Source: Vibrio fujianensis
GTDB lineage: Bacteria > Pseudomonadota > Gammaproteobacteria > Enterobacterales > Vibrionaceae
Length of the DNA: 45,634 nt
NCBI RefSeq assembly: GCF_002749895.1
Contig: NZ_NBUS01000043.1
Span: 76,130-121,763, forward strand
Direction: 5' to 3'
Position 1 is the stretch's first letter; each line of letters starts with the position of its first letter. The position numbers and the translations under genes were made by a program. The notes beneath the pieces are model-generated. The model did not search any database. It worked only from the letters and a program-made list of their open reading frames with translations, and was not told the origin of the DNA. This document shows positions 1-8,897 of this stretch, in pieces.

Positions 1-386
1 CTAATCTCCGTGTCATGTGTCATGATGCAGTAGAAGTTTTTGCTCATATGATTCCAGATAACAGTTTGGCGACCTTGCAGCTATTTTTCCCTGACCCTTG
101 GCATAAAAAACGCCACCATAAACGTCGTATTGTTCAACTGGAATTTGCCGAAATGGTTCGTCAGAAATTATTGGTTGGTCAAGGCGTTTTCCATATGGCA
201 ACCGATTGGGAAAACTACGCAGAGCACATGATTGAAGTGATGAATCAGGCTCCAGGTTTTATTAACCTTGCTGAGAATGGTGATTATATCCCTCGTCCGG
301 AAAGTCGTCCTTTAACCAAGTTTGAACAGCGTGGCCATCGATTGGGGCATGGCGTTTGGGACATTCAATACCAACGCATCAGTTAA
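1..386 (+). CDS. trmB: tRNA (guanine-N7-)-methyltransferase, 3' part only
   Basis: TrmB uses S-adenosylmethionine to methylate N7 of G46 in the variable loop of tRNAs. The window opens inside the gene: the reading frame is open from base 1, and the Met at 15 is internal, preceded in frame by NLRV. The visible 128 residues hold the family's C-terminal half, including the [16 protein letters not shown] segment (catalytic/substrate region), [14 protein letters not shown] and the highly conserved end [16 protein letters not shown]. The stop is at 384-386 and an intrinsic terminator follows at 442-479. The assignment rests on near-identity with remembered enterobacterial TrmB and is firm; only the N-terminal methyltransferase half is missing because of the window edge. 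Confidence 0.95.
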   Translation, partial: NLRVMCHDAVEVFAHMIPDNSLATLQLFFPDPWHKKRHHKRRIVQLEFAEMVRQKLLVGQGVFHMATDWENYAEHMIEVMNQAPGFINLAENGDYIPRPESRPLTKFEQRGHRLGHGVWDIQYQRIS

Positions 387-441
387 GGCTGGACAAACTA
401 GCAAGGTGCGAAAGATACTAGTTTCAGCACACAAGAACAGT

Positions 442-479
442 AAAGCCAACATTGTGCTCATCATGGTGTTGGCTTTTTT
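442..479 (+). terminator. Rho-independent terminator after trmB
   Basis: AGCCAACA (444-451) pairs with TGTTGGCT (467-474) and is followed by a run of T. It ends the trmB transcript and separates it from glsB. Confidence 0.8.
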
Positions 480-520
480 AATCGCTCGATTCGACAATAA
501 TAATCAGTAAAGCTCAGATC

Positions 521-1441
521 ATGAAACCGACAAAAGATATTTTGACGAATATTCTGGATGAAGTTCGTCCATTAATTGGTCAAGGAAAGGTGGCCAGTTA
601 TATACCTGCCCTAGCGCGGGTTGCGAGCCATAAATTAGCCATTGCGGTTTATACCAACCGAGGTGAAGTGATAAGCGCCGGGGATGCCGATGAAGGTTTT
701 TCAATTCAATCGATTTCTAAAGTGTTGAGTCTCACCTTAGCGATGGGGCTTTATAAACCAGAAGAACTTTGGCTTCGCGTTGGTAAAGAGCCCTCAGGGC
801 AAGCATTTAACTCTTTAATTCAGCTCGAAATGGAGCAGGGCATTCCGCGTAATCCTTTTATCAATGCCGGCGCGATTGTGATTGCAGATATGCTGCATAG
901 TCGCTTATCGGCTCCTCGGCAACGGTTACTCGAATTTGTACGCCAACTCAGTGGTGAGCCACAAATTGTGTATGACAAAGTGGTGGCTGCATCAGAAATG
1001 CAACACAGCGATCGTAATGCGGCGATTGCCTACTTAATGCGTTCATTTGGTAATTTTGACAATGATGTTATTCCCGTACTGAACAATTATTTTCACGCTT
1101 GTGCACTGAAAATGAGTTGTATTGAACTGGCGAAAACGTTTAGTTATTTAGCGAATAAGGGCGTTTCTGTACAAACAGGGCAGCGTGTGATCAGCGCTAC
1201 GCAAAGTAAACAATTAAATGCGTTACTGGCGACCTGTGGCCTTTATGATGAGGCGGGAGAATTTGCTTATCGAGTCGGCATGCCTGGCAAATCAGGCGTT
1301 GGTGGTGGAATTATTGCGATAGTCCCGGGAGAAATGACTATTGCGGTTTGGTCACCTGAACTTAATTCATCGGGGAACTCACTGGCAGGCACTAAAGCGT
1401 TGGAATTATTGTCTGAGCGGATAGGGCGATCAATTTTCTAA
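521..1441 (+). CDS. glsB: Glutaminase (serine beta-lactamase-like fold)
   Basis: This enzyme hydrolyses L-glutamine to glutamate and ammonia in the cytoplasm. The 306-residue length is standard for bacterial glutaminases. The serine beta-lactamase-like catalytic S-x-x-K motif is visible as S64-I-S-K67 within [13 protein letters not shown]. Other family blocks are [19 protein letters not shown], the [17 protein letters not shown] segment and the glycine-rich [11 protein letters not shown] near residue 250. The ATG at 521 is the only good start. The gene stands alone between the trmB terminator and a symmetrical hairpin shared with convergent hemW. The symbol follows E. coli yneH/glsB; Vibrio annotations also use glsA for this family. 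Confidence 0.93.
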   Translation: MKPTKDILTNILDEVRPLIGQGKVASYIPALARVASHKLAIAVYTNRGEVISAGDADEGFSIQSISKVLSLTLAMGLYKPEELWLRVGKEPSGQAFNSLIQLEMEQGIPRNPFINAGAIVIADMLHSRLSAPRQRLLEFVRQLSGEPQIVYDKVVAASEMQHSDRNAAIAYLMRSFGNFDNDVIPVLNNYFHACALKMSCIELAKTFSYLANKGVSVQTGQRVISATQSKQLNALLATCGLYDEAGEFAYRVGMPGKSGVGGGIIAIVPGEMTIAVWSPELNSSGNSLAGTKALELLSERIGRSIF

Positions 1442-1464
1442 GATCCTCACCAATAGTGAGGATC
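1442..1464. terminator. Hairpin between convergent glsB and hemW
   Basis: A perfect 9-bp inverted repeat, GATCCTCAC and GTGAGGATC with a 5-nt loop, starts directly after the glsB stop. There is no clean T-run on either strand, so it may act as a weak bidirectional terminator or as an RNA 3'-end stabiliser. Confidence 0.5.
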
Positions 1465-1473
1465 GAATGAACG

Positions 1474-2643
1474 TTAATCATCGGTCATGAAGGCGGCGAG
1501 TAGATCGTTGAGGAAAAGTTTTCCTCGTTCAGTGATTTGCCAATCCAACGGGTTATCCTGCACATAGCCCATCTCGACCGCCCAGTGCATGGGTTTTGCA
1601 ATTGCATCCAGAGCTAGCCCTGTACTATCAATAAAGGCTTGTTTTGGGCAGGCTTCAAGCAGACGAAAGCGATTCATAAAAAACTCAAAGGGTCTATCAA
1701 CCATTTCAACCTCATGTTCGCTATCTAAATACGGTTTTACCATGTTTTGATAAGCGGCTAAATACCCTCGTGGGTGTTTAATTTTGGTGGTACGAATGAT
1801 TCGTCCGTCGGCAAAGCTCACTTTGCCATGAGCACCGCAACCAATCCCTAAGTAATCACCAAACCGCCAGTAATTGAGGTTGTGTTGGCATTGATAATCT
1901 GGCTTGCTGTAGCCAGAGATTTCATACTGCACATAGCCGGCTTGGGTTAATTTTTGATGGCCAAGTTCAAAAATATCCCACAGTGCATCATCATCAGGTA
2001 GCACGGGAGGCTGATAATGAAAAACGGTATTTGGCTCAATGGTGAGTTGATACCAAGAAAGGTGTGGCGGATCGAGTGCGATGGCTTGATCGAGATCCGC
2101 TAGCGCTTGTGCTACGGTTTGATCCGGCAAACCATGCATCAAATCCAGATTAAAACTGGTTAAGCCAATCTTGTGTGCCAACTGAGCAGCGTTGATCGCT
2201 TCCTGCTTGCCATGAATTCGTCCAAGCCGCTTCAGCTTTTCTTCGGCAAAACTTTGTACACCAATGGAGATCCGAGTCACTCCCGCTTTCTTATACCCCG
2301 CAAAACGCTCGGCTTCTACCGTTCCCGGGTTGGCTTCCATGGTGATTTCAATGTCAGGTTGAAAGGGTAGGCGTTGCGCTATTCCTTTCAGCAATTGCCC
2401 AATTCCTTGTGCTGAAATTAAGCTGGGTGTGCCACCACCAATGAAAATGGAGTGTAGGAGACGTGGCGCATCATTAAGGCGATATTTTTCAATGTCAGTA
2501 TCAAGATCTTCCAATAACGCTTGTAGATATTCCTGTTCAGGAATCTCTGCTTTTAAGGCATGAGAGTTAAAATCACAATAAGGGCATTTTTGGACGCACC
2601 AAGGAATGTGGACATAGAGGCTAAGAGCGGGAGGAGTAAGCAT
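1474..2643 (-). CDS. hemW: HemW, radical SAM heme chaperone
   Basis: HemW belongs to the coproporphyrinogen III oxidase-like radical SAM family. Members of the HemW branch bind heme and a [4Fe-4S] cluster and are thought to deliver heme to respiratory enzymes rather than to oxidise coproporphyrinogen. The cluster motif is C16-x3-C20-x2-C23 (WCVQKCPYC) and is followed by DFNSH. It lacks the additional cysteine just after this motif that marks true HemN. The SAM-binding glycine motif is FIGGGTPS. At 389 residues it is close to E. coli HemW (378). It is the last gene of a minus-strand run and starts 9 bp after the rdgB stop, so translation is probably linked. Older annotations call it an oxygen-independent coproporphyrinogen oxidase. 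Confidence 0.93.
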   Translation of the reverse strand: MLTPPALSLYVHIPWCVQKCPYCDFNSHALKAEIPEQEYLQALLEDLDTDIEKYRLNDAPRLLHSIFIGGGTPSLISAQGIGQLLKGIAQRLPFQPDIEITMEANPGTVEAERFAGYKKAGVTRISIGVQSFAEEKLKRLGRIHGKQEAINAAQLAHKIGLTSFNLDLMHGLPDQTVAQALADLDQAIALDPPHLSWYQLTIEPNTVFHYQPPVLPDDDALWDIFELGHQKLTQAGYVQYEISGYSKPDYQCQHNLNYWRFGDYLGIGCGAHGKVSFADGRIIRTTKIKHPRGYLAAYQNMVKPYLDSEHEVEMVDRPFEFFMNRFRLLEACPKQAFIDSTGLALDAIAKPMHWAVEMGYVQDNPLDWQITERGKLFLNDLLAAFMTDD

Positions 2644-2652
2644 TATGTTCTC

Positions 2653-3255
2653 TTATTGGAGCGGATGTTCAGTGAGCAAGGTAAACAGTTGTTTGAGTGC
2701 TTGACCACGGTGAGAGAGCTGTTTTTTACGCATTGGCTCCAGTTGCGCTGAGGAGCACTGTTCTTCTGGCACCCAAAACAGAGGATCGTAGCCAAAGCCG
2801 TTACTACCTTGAGTTTGGGACAAGATAAGGCCTTCCCACTGACCATGGCAAACGATCGGTGTCGGATCATTAGCATGGCGCATCAAAACTAATACGCAAT
2901 GGAAGCGAGCCGTTCTTTGCGCTGGTGGTAGCGCTTTGAGAGCCTCAAGTAGTTTGGCGATGTTCTCTGCATCACTGGCATGCTCTCCGGCGTAGCGGGC
3001 AGAATAAATCCCTGGTGCTCCATTGAGATAGTCCACTTCTAAACCTGAGTCATCAGCAATGGCTGCAAGCCCGGTCTCTTTCGCGGCATGGCGAGCTTTG
3101 ATGATCGCATTTTCAATAAAAGTGGTGCCTGTTTCGGCGACGTCTGAGACATTGAATTCACTTTGTGCGACAACGTCAAAGCCAAAATCGGCCAGTAAAC
3201 CGGCCATTTCTCTAACTTTACCTTGGTTTCCCGTGGCTAATACTATTTTCTTCAT
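2653..3255 (-). CDS. rdgB: dITP/XTP pyrophosphatase (non-canonical purine NTPase)
   Basis: RdgB removes deaminated purine nucleotides (dITP, dXTP, ITP) by hydrolysis to the monophosphate and pyrophosphate, keeping them out of DNA. The 200 residues show the Ham1/RdgB signature: T8GNQGK13 at the N-terminus, FIENAIIKA, the catalytic ADDSGLEVD with D68 and D69, [12 protein letters not shown], and SHRGQAL near the C-terminus. Family length is about 197. The gene lies between a DUF4426 gene and hemW in the same order as in many gammaproteobacteria. The assignment is firm. Confidence 0.95.
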   Translation of the reverse strand: MKKIVLATGNQGKVREMAGLLADFGFDVVAQSEFNVSDVAETGTTFIENAIIKARHAAKETGLAAIADDSGLEVDYLNGAPGIYSARYAGEHASDAENIAKLLEALKALPPAQRTARFHCVLVLMRHANDPTPIVCHGQWEGLILSQTQGSNGFGYDPLFWVPEEQCSSAQLEPMRKKQLSHRGQALKQLFTLLTEHPLQ

Positions 3256-3279
3256 ACTTTTCTCGTGGAGAGGGTTGAG

Positions 3280-3711
3280 TTATGGCTGTACGTAAAACTT
3301 TTGCGTAAAACGCAGTTTTCCAGCGCCTTTATTTCCTGCTGAAACATCAATATCAAAGGTAAGATTTTCTTCATGGCTGATAGCAAACTCAGCAAGGTAG
3401 TAAATCGCTTGTCCTTCTTTGATGGTTCGAAATTGGAGTGGGCGCGTTTGACCGAGGAGGTTGCGAGCGTGTCCGGAAATTTGTGCCTCTACAGCAGGCT
3501 TTCCTAACGAGGCGTTGTCCAATACGCTGATATTTAAAATGGCTGAATAACCATTGCGCGTGAGCTGATAACTTTGTGCCACCTGTGGGGTTAAAAATGT
3601 CGAATTAAAGGCAGAGTAATGAACCTCAATATCTTTCATTCGGATCGATTGCTCTGCACTACTTGGTAGGGCAAAACAAGCGAGTAGTAGCGCATATAAC
3701 CATTGACGCAT
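3280..3711 (-). CDS. DUF4426 family exported protein, function unknown
   Basis: This 143-residue protein starts with a clear Sec signal peptide (basic MRQW, hydrophobic LYALLLACFALPSSA, cleavage likely after Ala19), so the mature part is periplasmic. The mature domain (EQSIRMKDIEVHYSAFNSTFLTPQVA...) resembles the DUF4426 family found in Vibrio and related bacteria beside rdgB and yggU. It is predicted mostly beta, with no cysteines or obvious catalytic residues in the mature part. Its constant genomic position suggests a maintenance role, but no function is established that I know of. Confidence 0.8.
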   Translation of the reverse strand: MRQWLYALLLACFALPSSAEQSIRMKDIEVHYSAFNSTFLTPQVAQSYQLTRNGYSAILNISVLDNASLGKPAVEAQISGHARNLLGQTRPLQFRTIKEGQAIYYLAEFAISHEENLTFDIDVSAGNKGAGKLRFTQKFYVQP

Positions 3712-3727
3712 GGGATCTCCTGATAAA

Positions 3728-3750
3728 AATGCCCCCCAAACGAGGGGTCA
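3728..3750 (-). terminator. Possible terminator after yggU
   Basis: On the minus strand a CCCC/GGGG stem with a 6-nt loop is followed by CATTTTTAT, directly after the yggU stop. It may reduce read-through into the DUF4426, rdgB and hemW genes. The stem is short, so this is uncertain. Confidence 0.4.
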
Positions 3751-4035
3751 GAGTAACGCTTGGATCTCGACTGGAATGATACAAGGAGAGTGGATGCGTA
3801 CCTGTTTATGGCGTCCCAATTCTCCTTTTTCTATCTCAATGGCTCCTTTGGCCACTTTGCACTGTTTGGCTAAATATTTGATTAAATGAGCATTGGCTTT
3901 ACCATCGACCGGTGGTGCGGTGATGGCGAGTTTGAACTCATCGCCATGTAACCCGACCAGAGCATCTCGGCTTGCTTTTGGTTGAATATAGAGTTTCAAG
4001 CAGAGATCGGCTCCTTCACACCAAACGGCCTTCAT
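3748..4035 (-). CDS. yggU: YggU family protein (UPF0235/DUF167)
   Basis: A small conserved cytoplasmic protein of unknown biochemical role. The recognisable blocks are [33 protein letters not shown] and [14 protein letters not shown], all typical of DUF167. I chose the ATG at 4035, giving 95 residues, because it overlaps the yggT stop as TAATG, a classic translational-coupling arrangement. A longer form from a TTG at 4050 would add five residues and is less likely. The constant pairing with yggT suggests a shared role, but none is established to my knowledge. Confidence 0.88.
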   Translation of the reverse strand: MKAVWCEGADLCLKLYIQPKASRDALVGLHGDEFKLAITAPPVDGKANAHLIKYLAKQCKVAKGAIEIEKGELGRHKQVRIHSPCIIPVEIQALL

Positions 4036-4592
4036 TATAGTTGATACCAAAGAGGGCCGATAATATCGCCCATCAAAAAGTTAGCAAATTGTAATACAAT
4101 AAACAGCACTAAGACGCTGAGGTCAAAACCACCCATCACCGGAATGATGCGACGAATCGGTGCCAGCATGGGTTCGGTTAATTGATGGAAAACATATTCG
4201 ATAGGGCTGCGGCCTTGGCTGACCCAACTGAGGATCGCGCGAATCAATAGTACCCAAAACAGTAAGCCGCCAGCCGCTTTAATTAACGAAAGCAGTCCTA
4301 AGAATAAAAAGTAGGCACTAAAGCTGGCAGAACCGTTTGAAGCGATAAAAATCAAGGCGAAAAATTTTACGACACATAGCACATAAGCAAACAGTATAGT
4401 AGCAAGATCAACGCTACCAATGGAAGGAATCAAACGTCGTAGTGGGCCGACAACCGGCTGTGTCGCTTTCACAATAAATTGTGAAAATGGATTATAGAAA
4501 TCAGCCCGTGCAGCCTGTAACCAAATTCGCAAAATAACCACCATGATATAAATATCAAACAGGGTGGAGACTAAAAAACTCATTGCATTCAT
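4035..4592 (-). CDS. yggT: YggT family integral membrane protein
   Basis: A 185-residue inner-membrane protein made of two similar halves, each with a hydrophobic helix pair and a conserved PF-x-P-IRR-type turn: [31 protein letters not shown] in the first half and [21 protein letters not shown] in the second. This internal duplication is typical of YggT. Family members have been linked to osmotic or ion homeostasis and to chromosome or septum phenotypes, without a settled mechanism. The stop overlaps the yggU start (TAATG). The upstream gap to proC is 51 bp, so a shared transcript is likely. Confidence 0.9.
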   Translation of the reverse strand: MNAMSFLVSTLFDIYIMVVILRIWLQAARADFYNPFSQFIVKATQPVVGPLRRLIPSIGSVDLATILFAYVLCVVKFFALIFIASNGSASFSAYFLFLGLLSLIKAAGGLLFWVLLIRAILSWVSQGRSPIEYVFHQLTEPMLAPIRRIIPVMGGFDLSVLVLFIVLQFANFLMGDIIGPLWYQL

Positions 4593-4643
4593 AAGATGCC
4601 CTTATTACAAATTTATCGATAGAGTACTGAAACCGTCATTCAT

Positions 4644-5462
4644 TTAAAATAGTTTTTCCATCTCTTGTGCTCGTGTTACTGCGGCACGCATCGCTTTAGC
4701 CACAATGTCAGACAATTGATGCTCATTAAAAGTGCGGATCGCTTCCGCGGTGGTGCCACCTTTTGAGGTGACTTGCTCACGTAAAGTGGCAAGCTCAATC
4801 TCTGGGTTGGCCTGCACCATTTCCGCTGCCCCGAGTGCGGATTGTTGCACGAGCAGACGAGCCGTTTCTTGATCAAACCCTTGTGCGATTGCTTCCGCTT
4901 GCATCGCTTCCATAAAGAGGAAAAAGTAGGCAGGAGCACTGCCTGCAGCAGCAATCACATGATTAATTTCCGCTTCGTGTTTGACCCAACAGGTTTTTCC
5001 AACCGCCGACATCAGTTGACGGGTGAATAGTTTGTCCTGCTCTTGAGTGCCTTCCGCGGCAAATAAGCCAGCCATCCCGCGATTAACCAAAGAAGGCGTA
5101 TTAGGCATCACTCGTACTAAAGCGGGCTGGCAAGCCAATAGTTGATTTAGCCGTGCCACCGATACCCCAGCAGCAATGGAGATCACCAACTTGTTTGAAA
5201 AGTCGATAGCTTGGAGCGGTTGACACACTTCTGCCATCAACTGAGGTTTGACCGCTAATACCACAACATCAGCTTGTTTAGCGGCAGCAAGATTATCACT
5301 GGTAGTCTGTACGGCATATTTTTCTTTCAGTGAGGTTAAATGTTCTTGCGAAGGGGCACTGGCAATGATGCGCTGTGGATTATAGCCGCTGGCGATTAAA
5401 CCGGCGATAATCGCGTGTGCCATATTGCCAGCTCCGATAAAAGCGATGGTTCTCTGTTCCAT
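4644..5462 (-). CDS. proC: Pyrroline-5-carboxylate reductase
   Basis: ProC carries out the last step of proline synthesis, NAD(P)H-dependent reduction of 1-pyrroline-5-carboxylate. The start is set at the ATG at 5462 (272 residues), which places the Rossmann motif IAFIGAGNMAHAI at the N-terminus as in all ProC. A longer frame running to 5564 would enter the yggS coding region and is not credible. Further signatures are VVVLAVKPQ, VRVMPNTPSLV, AAAGSAPAYFFLFMEAM and the C-terminal LREQVTSKGGTTAEAI. It lies 22 bp after yggS in the same order as in E. coli and Pseudomonas. Confidence 0.96.
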   Translation of the reverse strand: MEQRTIAFIGAGNMAHAIIAGLIASGYNPQRIIASAPSQEHLTSLKEKYAVQTTSDNLAAAKQADVVVLAVKPQLMAEVCQPLQAIDFSNKLVISIAAGVSVARLNQLLACQPALVRVMPNTPSLVNRGMAGLFAAEGTQEQDKLFTRQLMSAVGKTCWVKHEAEINHVIAAAGSAPAYFFLFMEAMQAEAIAQGFDQETARLLVQQSALGAAEMVQANPEIELATLREQVTSKGGTTAEAIRTFNEHQLSDIVAKAMRAAVTRAQEMEKLF

Positions 5463-5484
5463 GATTAATCTGTACCCTAATGTT

Positions 5485-6192
5485 TTATGCTGTGCGGTAA
5501 TCTCGTTGGCCAAAAATAGCGGTTCCGATACGAACAATCGTACTGCCTGCCGCGATAGCGGCATCCATATCGCCGCTCATTCCCATTGATAATGTGTCAA
5601 GATGCGGATAGGTTTTGCCCAGTTGTGTTTTTAATTGCGCTAAACGCTGAAATGCGGCCAGTTGAGCGGAATAGTCTGCCACATTCTCCGGTATCGACAT
5701 CAACCCTCTTAACGTGAGGTTAGGAAGATGAGAAATCAACTCCGCCAACGGGAGAAGTTCATTTTCAGAAATACCTGATTTCGACATTTCACCGCTGGTA
5801 TTCACTTGAATTAACACTTGTAGCGGGGGCTTATTGGCTGGGCGCTGCTCACTTAACCTTTGGGCTATTTTGGCCCGATCGATGGTGTGCATCCAATCGA
5901 AATGCTCAGCAATGAGCCGTGTTTTATTTGACTGTAGTGGGCCAATAAAGTGCCACTCCAATTTGAGTTCAGGGTGATGTTCGGCAAAATACTGGATCTT
6001 ATTAACTCCTTCTTGCACATAGTTTTCACCAAATGCGATTTGCCCGGCTTGAGCCGCTTCGAGAATTGCCTCGACAGGTTTTGTTTTACTGACCGCTAAA
6101 AGTTGCACAGAGCTTGGAGAGCGTCCACACTTTTGTTGTGCGCTATTAATCTGTGAGGTGATCAGTTGAAGATTTTGTTGAATACTACTCAT
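5485..6192 (-). CDS. yggS: Pyridoxal phosphate homeostasis protein YggS
   Basis: YggS (PLPBP/PROSC family) binds pyridoxal 5'-phosphate and keeps vitamin B6 and amino-acid pools balanced; it has no known catalytic reaction. The 235-residue protein has the alanine-racemase-like TIM barrel with the PLP lysine in LLAVSKTKP near residue 36, FGENYVQEG, WHFIGPLQSNK, LIQVNTSGE, and the phosphate-binding SMGMSGDMDAAIAAGSTIVRIGTAIFG at the end. It is divergent from pilT with only 26 bp between the start codons, so the two promoters must be packed into or beside coding sequence. It heads the yggS-proC-yggT-yggU run. Confidence 0.95.
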   Translation of the reverse strand: MSSIQQNLQLITSQINSAQQKCGRSPSSVQLLAVSKTKPVEAILEAAQAGQIAFGENYVQEGVNKIQYFAEHHPELKLEWHFIGPLQSNKTRLIAEHFDWMHTIDRAKIAQRLSEQRPANKPPLQVLIQVNTSGEMSKSGISENELLPLAELISHLPNLTLRGLMSIPENVADYSAQLAAFQRLAQLKTQLGKTYPHLDTLSMGMSGDMDAAIAAGSTIVRIGTAIFGQRDYRTA

Positions 6193-6218
6193 AGCTCGAC
6201 TTAACTTAAGGAAAATAA

Positions 6219-7256
6219 ATGGATATTTCAGAGTTACTGGATTTTAGTGTAAAGCATAATGCTTCGGATCTACACCTTTCTGCAGGCGTTCCACCGATGG
6301 TTCGCATTGATGGGGAAGTAAGAAAGCTCGGTGTGCCTGCTTTGAACCACTCTGATGTGCATCGATTAATTTTTGAAATCATGAACGATGCTCAGCGTAG
6401 TGAATACGAAGAACGATTGGAAGTGGATTTTTCTTTTGAACTTCCTAATGTTGGTCGTTTTCGTGTCAATGCTTTTCATCAAGCTCGTGGCTGCTCTGCT
6501 GTTTTTCGAACCATTCCGACGGCGATTCCAACCCTGGATCAGCTCGATGCTCCTGAAATCTTCAAAAAAATTGCCAATTATGAAAAAGGGCTGGTCCTCG
6601 TCACCGGGCCAACCGGGTCAGGTAAATCAACCACGCTAGCGGCTATGGTTGATTATATCAATACTCATCACAATAAGCATATTTTAACAATTGAAGATCC
6701 GATTGAATTTGTCCACAGTAACCATAAATGTTTGGTGAACCAGCGTGAAGTGCATCGGGATACGCACAGTTTTAAAAATGCGCTGCGCAGTGCGTTACGT
6801 GAAGATCCTGATGTGATTTTGGTCGGTGAGTTACGTGATCAAGAGACCATTAGCTTAGCCTTAACCGCCGCAGAAACTGGCCATTTAGTTTTTGGCACGC
6901 TACACACCAGCTCAGCGGCAAAAACCATTGATCGAATCATCGATGTGTTCCCCGGTAGTGATAAAGATATGGTGCGCTCCATGCTATCAGAATCGATGCG
7001 AGCGGTGATTGCTCAGAAATTATTAAAGCGATTTGGTGGTGGACGTGTCGCTTGTCATGAAATTATGTTAGCGACGCCGGCTATCCGCAACTTGATCCGT
7101 GAAGATAAAGTGGCACAGATGTACTCCATTATTCAAACTGGCGCAGCACATGGGATGCAAACGATGGAGCAACATGCGAAGCAATTAATGGCTCAGGGCG
7201 TGGTTGAGCCTCAAGAAGTACAAAAAAAGATCGAATTAGAAATATCGACTTTTTAA
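6219..7256 (+). CDS. pilT: Type IV pilus retraction ATPase PilT
   Basis: PilT is the hexameric cytoplasmic motor that powers type IV pilus depolymerisation, giving twitching, surface sensing and DNA uptake. The 345 residues have the usual N-terminal PAS-like domain and a RecA-like ATPase: Walker A G130-PTGSGKST, Asp box LTIEDPIEFVH, Walker B DPDVILVGELRD with catalytic Glu, and His box TGHLVFGTLHT. The PilT-specific AIRNLIRE motif is present (TPAIRNLIREDK), separating it from PilB and PilU. The ribosome site AAGGA lies just before the ATG. pilU follows after 9 bp in one operon. Confidence 0.97.
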   Translation: MDISELLDFSVKHNASDLHLSAGVPPMVRIDGEVRKLGVPALNHSDVHRLIFEIMNDAQRSEYEERLEVDFSFELPNVGRFRVNAFHQARGCSAVFRTIPTAIPTLDQLDAPEIFKKIANYEKGLVLVTGPTGSGKSTTLAAMVDYINTHHNKHILTIEDPIEFVHSNHKCLVNQREVHRDTHSFKNALRSALREDPDVILVGELRDQETISLALTAAETGHLVFGTLHTSSAAKTIDRIIDVFPGSDKDMVRSMLSESMRAVIAQKLLKRFGGGRVACHEIMLATPAIRNLIREDKVAQMYSIIQTGAAHGMQTMEQHAKQLMAQGVVEPQEVQKKIELEISTF

Positions 7257-7265
7257 GAGAGGCGA

Positions 7266-8375
7266 ATGATGCAACTGGATACGATATTACAAGGCATGTT
7301 GACGCATAAGGCGTCCGATTTATACATCACGGTGGCCGCACCCATCATCTACCGAGTGAATGGTCAACTGCAAGCTGAGGGAGAACCATTAACCGAATCA
7401 CAAGTGAAAGCTCTGCTGGCTCGGATGATGGATCTGGATAAACAAAATGAATTGAGTGAAACGCGTGAAGCTAATTTTGCCATTGTACGCGACGATGGAC
7501 GCTTTCGCGTGAGTGCTTTTTATCAACGAGAATTACCGGGTGCGGTGATTCGACGTATTGAAACCCATATCCCGACGTTTGATGAACTTAAATTGCCAGA
7601 GGTATTAAAAGATCTTGCGCTGGCGAAACGGGGGCTTGTCTTAGTTGTTGGGGCTACGGGGTCGGGTAAATCGACAACGATGGCTGCAATGACAGGGTAT
7701 CGTAATGCACAAAGTAGTGGGCATATTTTGACCGTGGAAGATCCGATTGAATTTGTCCATCCCCATCAAGGTTGTATTGTTACCCAACGAGAAGTGGGCC
7801 TTGATACCCAAAGCTATGAAGTGGCACTGAAGAATTCACTTCGTCAAGCTCCAGATATGATTTTGATTGGTGAAATACGCACTCGTGAAACAATGGAATA
7901 CGCGATGACATTCGCCGAAACAGGGCATTTATGCATGGCAACTTTACATGCGAATAATGCGAACCAAGCGTTAGAGCGAATTTTACATCTGGTGCCAAAA
8001 GAGCAAAAAGAGCAGTTTTTATTCGATTTATCGATGAATCTAAAAGGGGTGATTGGTCAGCAACTGATTCGAGATAAACAAGGGCAAGGGCGACACGGGG
8101 TATTTGAAGTGCTGCTCAATAGCCCGAGGGTGGCCGACATCATTCGCCGTGGTGAGTTGCATGAACTGAAACCTACCATGGCAAAATCAACAGAAATAGG
8201 AATGCAAACCTTTGACCAAGCGCTTTATCGTTTGGTGATGGATGAGCAAATCAGCGAACAAGATGCGCTACATAGTGCCGACTCAGGTAATGATTTAAGA
8301 TTGATGCTCAAAACCCAGCGAGGGGAGAGTTATGCCTCTGGAGCGCTGGATGATATTAAAATCGATATGGATTAA
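7266..8375 (+). CDS. pilU: PilT-dependent retraction ATPase PilU
   Basis: PilU is the PilT paralogue that raises retraction force and needs PilT to act on the pilus. The 369-residue length matches known PilU. Walker A is G129-ATGSGKST, the Asp box is LTVEDPIEFVH, Walker B is APDMILIGEIRT, and the His box is TGHLCMATLHA. The AIRNLIRE motif of PilT is replaced by VADIIRRGE, as expected for PilU. Two adjacent ATG codons (7266 and 7269) could each start it; a GAGAGG ribosome site lies before them. A strong terminator follows at 8384. Confidence 0.96.
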   Translation: MMQLDTILQGMLTHKASDLYITVAAPIIYRVNGQLQAEGEPLTESQVKALLARMMDLDKQNELSETREANFAIVRDDGRFRVSAFYQRELPGAVIRRIETHIPTFDELKLPEVLKDLALAKRGLVLVVGATGSGKSTTMAAMTGYRNAQSSGHILTVEDPIEFVHPHQGCIVTQREVGLDTQSYEVALKNSLRQAPDMILIGEIRTRETMEYAMTFAETGHLCMATLHANNANQALERILHLVPKEQKEQFLFDLSMNLKGVIGQQLIRDKQGQGRHGVFEVLLNSPRVADIIRRGELHELKPTMAKSTEIGMQTFDQALYRLVMDEQISEQDALHSADSGNDLRLMLKTQRGESYASGALDDIKIDMD

Positions 8376-8383
8376 GTTTGTTT

Positions 8384-8418
8384 GCCGTCCCCAACCAACA
8401 TTGGGGATGGCGCTTTTC
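8384..8418. terminator. Terminator between convergent pilU and ruvX
   Basis: An 11-bp stem, GCCGTCCCCAA (8384-8394) with TTGGGGATGGC (8401-8411), is followed by GCTTTT on the plus strand. On the minus strand the tail is AAACAAAC, so it mainly serves pilU. Confidence 0.8.
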
Positions 8419-8843
8419 TACGCTGACCACTGCCTCTCAAACCAACTTTCCAGAATAACCACAGCGGATTGGCAGTCGATATTGCCTTTACTTAATGCTT
8501 TGTAGCCGCCCCTAGAAAAGAGTTCAGAACGAGCTTCTTTGGTCGATAAGCGTTCATCATGCAGTTCTACCGGCAAACCAAAGCGCCCATGTAGGCGATT
8601 GGCAAATTTTTTTGCACGTGGGGTAATCGTTTCTAGTGCATTTCCTTGTAAGTCGGTGGGGAGCCCAACCACTAATAAATTGGGCTGCCACTCTTTGATC
8701 TGTTTGGCTATTTCATCCCAATTCGGAATGCCGTCGGTGGCTTTAAACGCTTTGAGTGGCGAAGCGGTTCCAGTAATTTCTTGACCAATAGCGCTGCCAA
8801 TACTTTGGGTTCCATAGTCAAAGGCCATGATGGTGCGTGACAT
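8418..8843 (-). CDS. ruvX: RuvX/YqgF family RNase H-fold nuclease
   Basis: YqgF is an essential small RuvC-like protein linked to 16S rRNA 5'-end maturation (hence the Holliday junction resolvase-like name). The 141 residues carry the whole family signature: the acidic first strand FDYGTQSIG, the [13 protein letters not shown] loop, [10 protein letters not shown], and [13 protein letters not shown] with the last catalytic acid near residue 124. It follows yqgE by 54 bp, which contain a long hairpin. This yqgE-yqgF pairing is conserved widely in gammaproteobacteria. Confidence 0.94.
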   Translation of the reverse strand: MSRTIMAFDYGTQSIGSAIGQEITGTASPLKAFKATDGIPNWDEIAKQIKEWQPNLLVVGLPTDLQGNALETITPRAKKFANRLHGRFGLPVELHDERLSTKEARSELFSRGGYKALSKGNIDCQSAVVILESWFERQWSA

Positions 8844-8862
8844 AATTAAATTCTCATAACAA

Positions 8863-8892
8863 TATCGCCTTTAATTGTCATTAAAGGCGATA
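8863..8892 (-). terminator. 13-bp hairpin between yqgE and ruvX
   Basis: TATCGCCTTTAAT (8863-8875) and ATTAAAGGCGATA (8880-8892) form a perfect stem with a 4-nt loop. On the minus strand the tail is TTGTTATG, a weak U-tract, so partial termination or attenuation between the two genes is plausible. Confidence 0.5.
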
Positions 8893-8897
8893 CAAGG

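Noticed and set aside
322-510. A small plus-strand frame overlapping the trmB end
   Set aside because: It overlaps trmB out of frame and runs through the terminator; no protein-like features.
5463-5564. N-terminal extension of proC
   Set aside because: It overlaps the yggS coding region and has no family similarity; the Rossmann motif fits the start at 5462.
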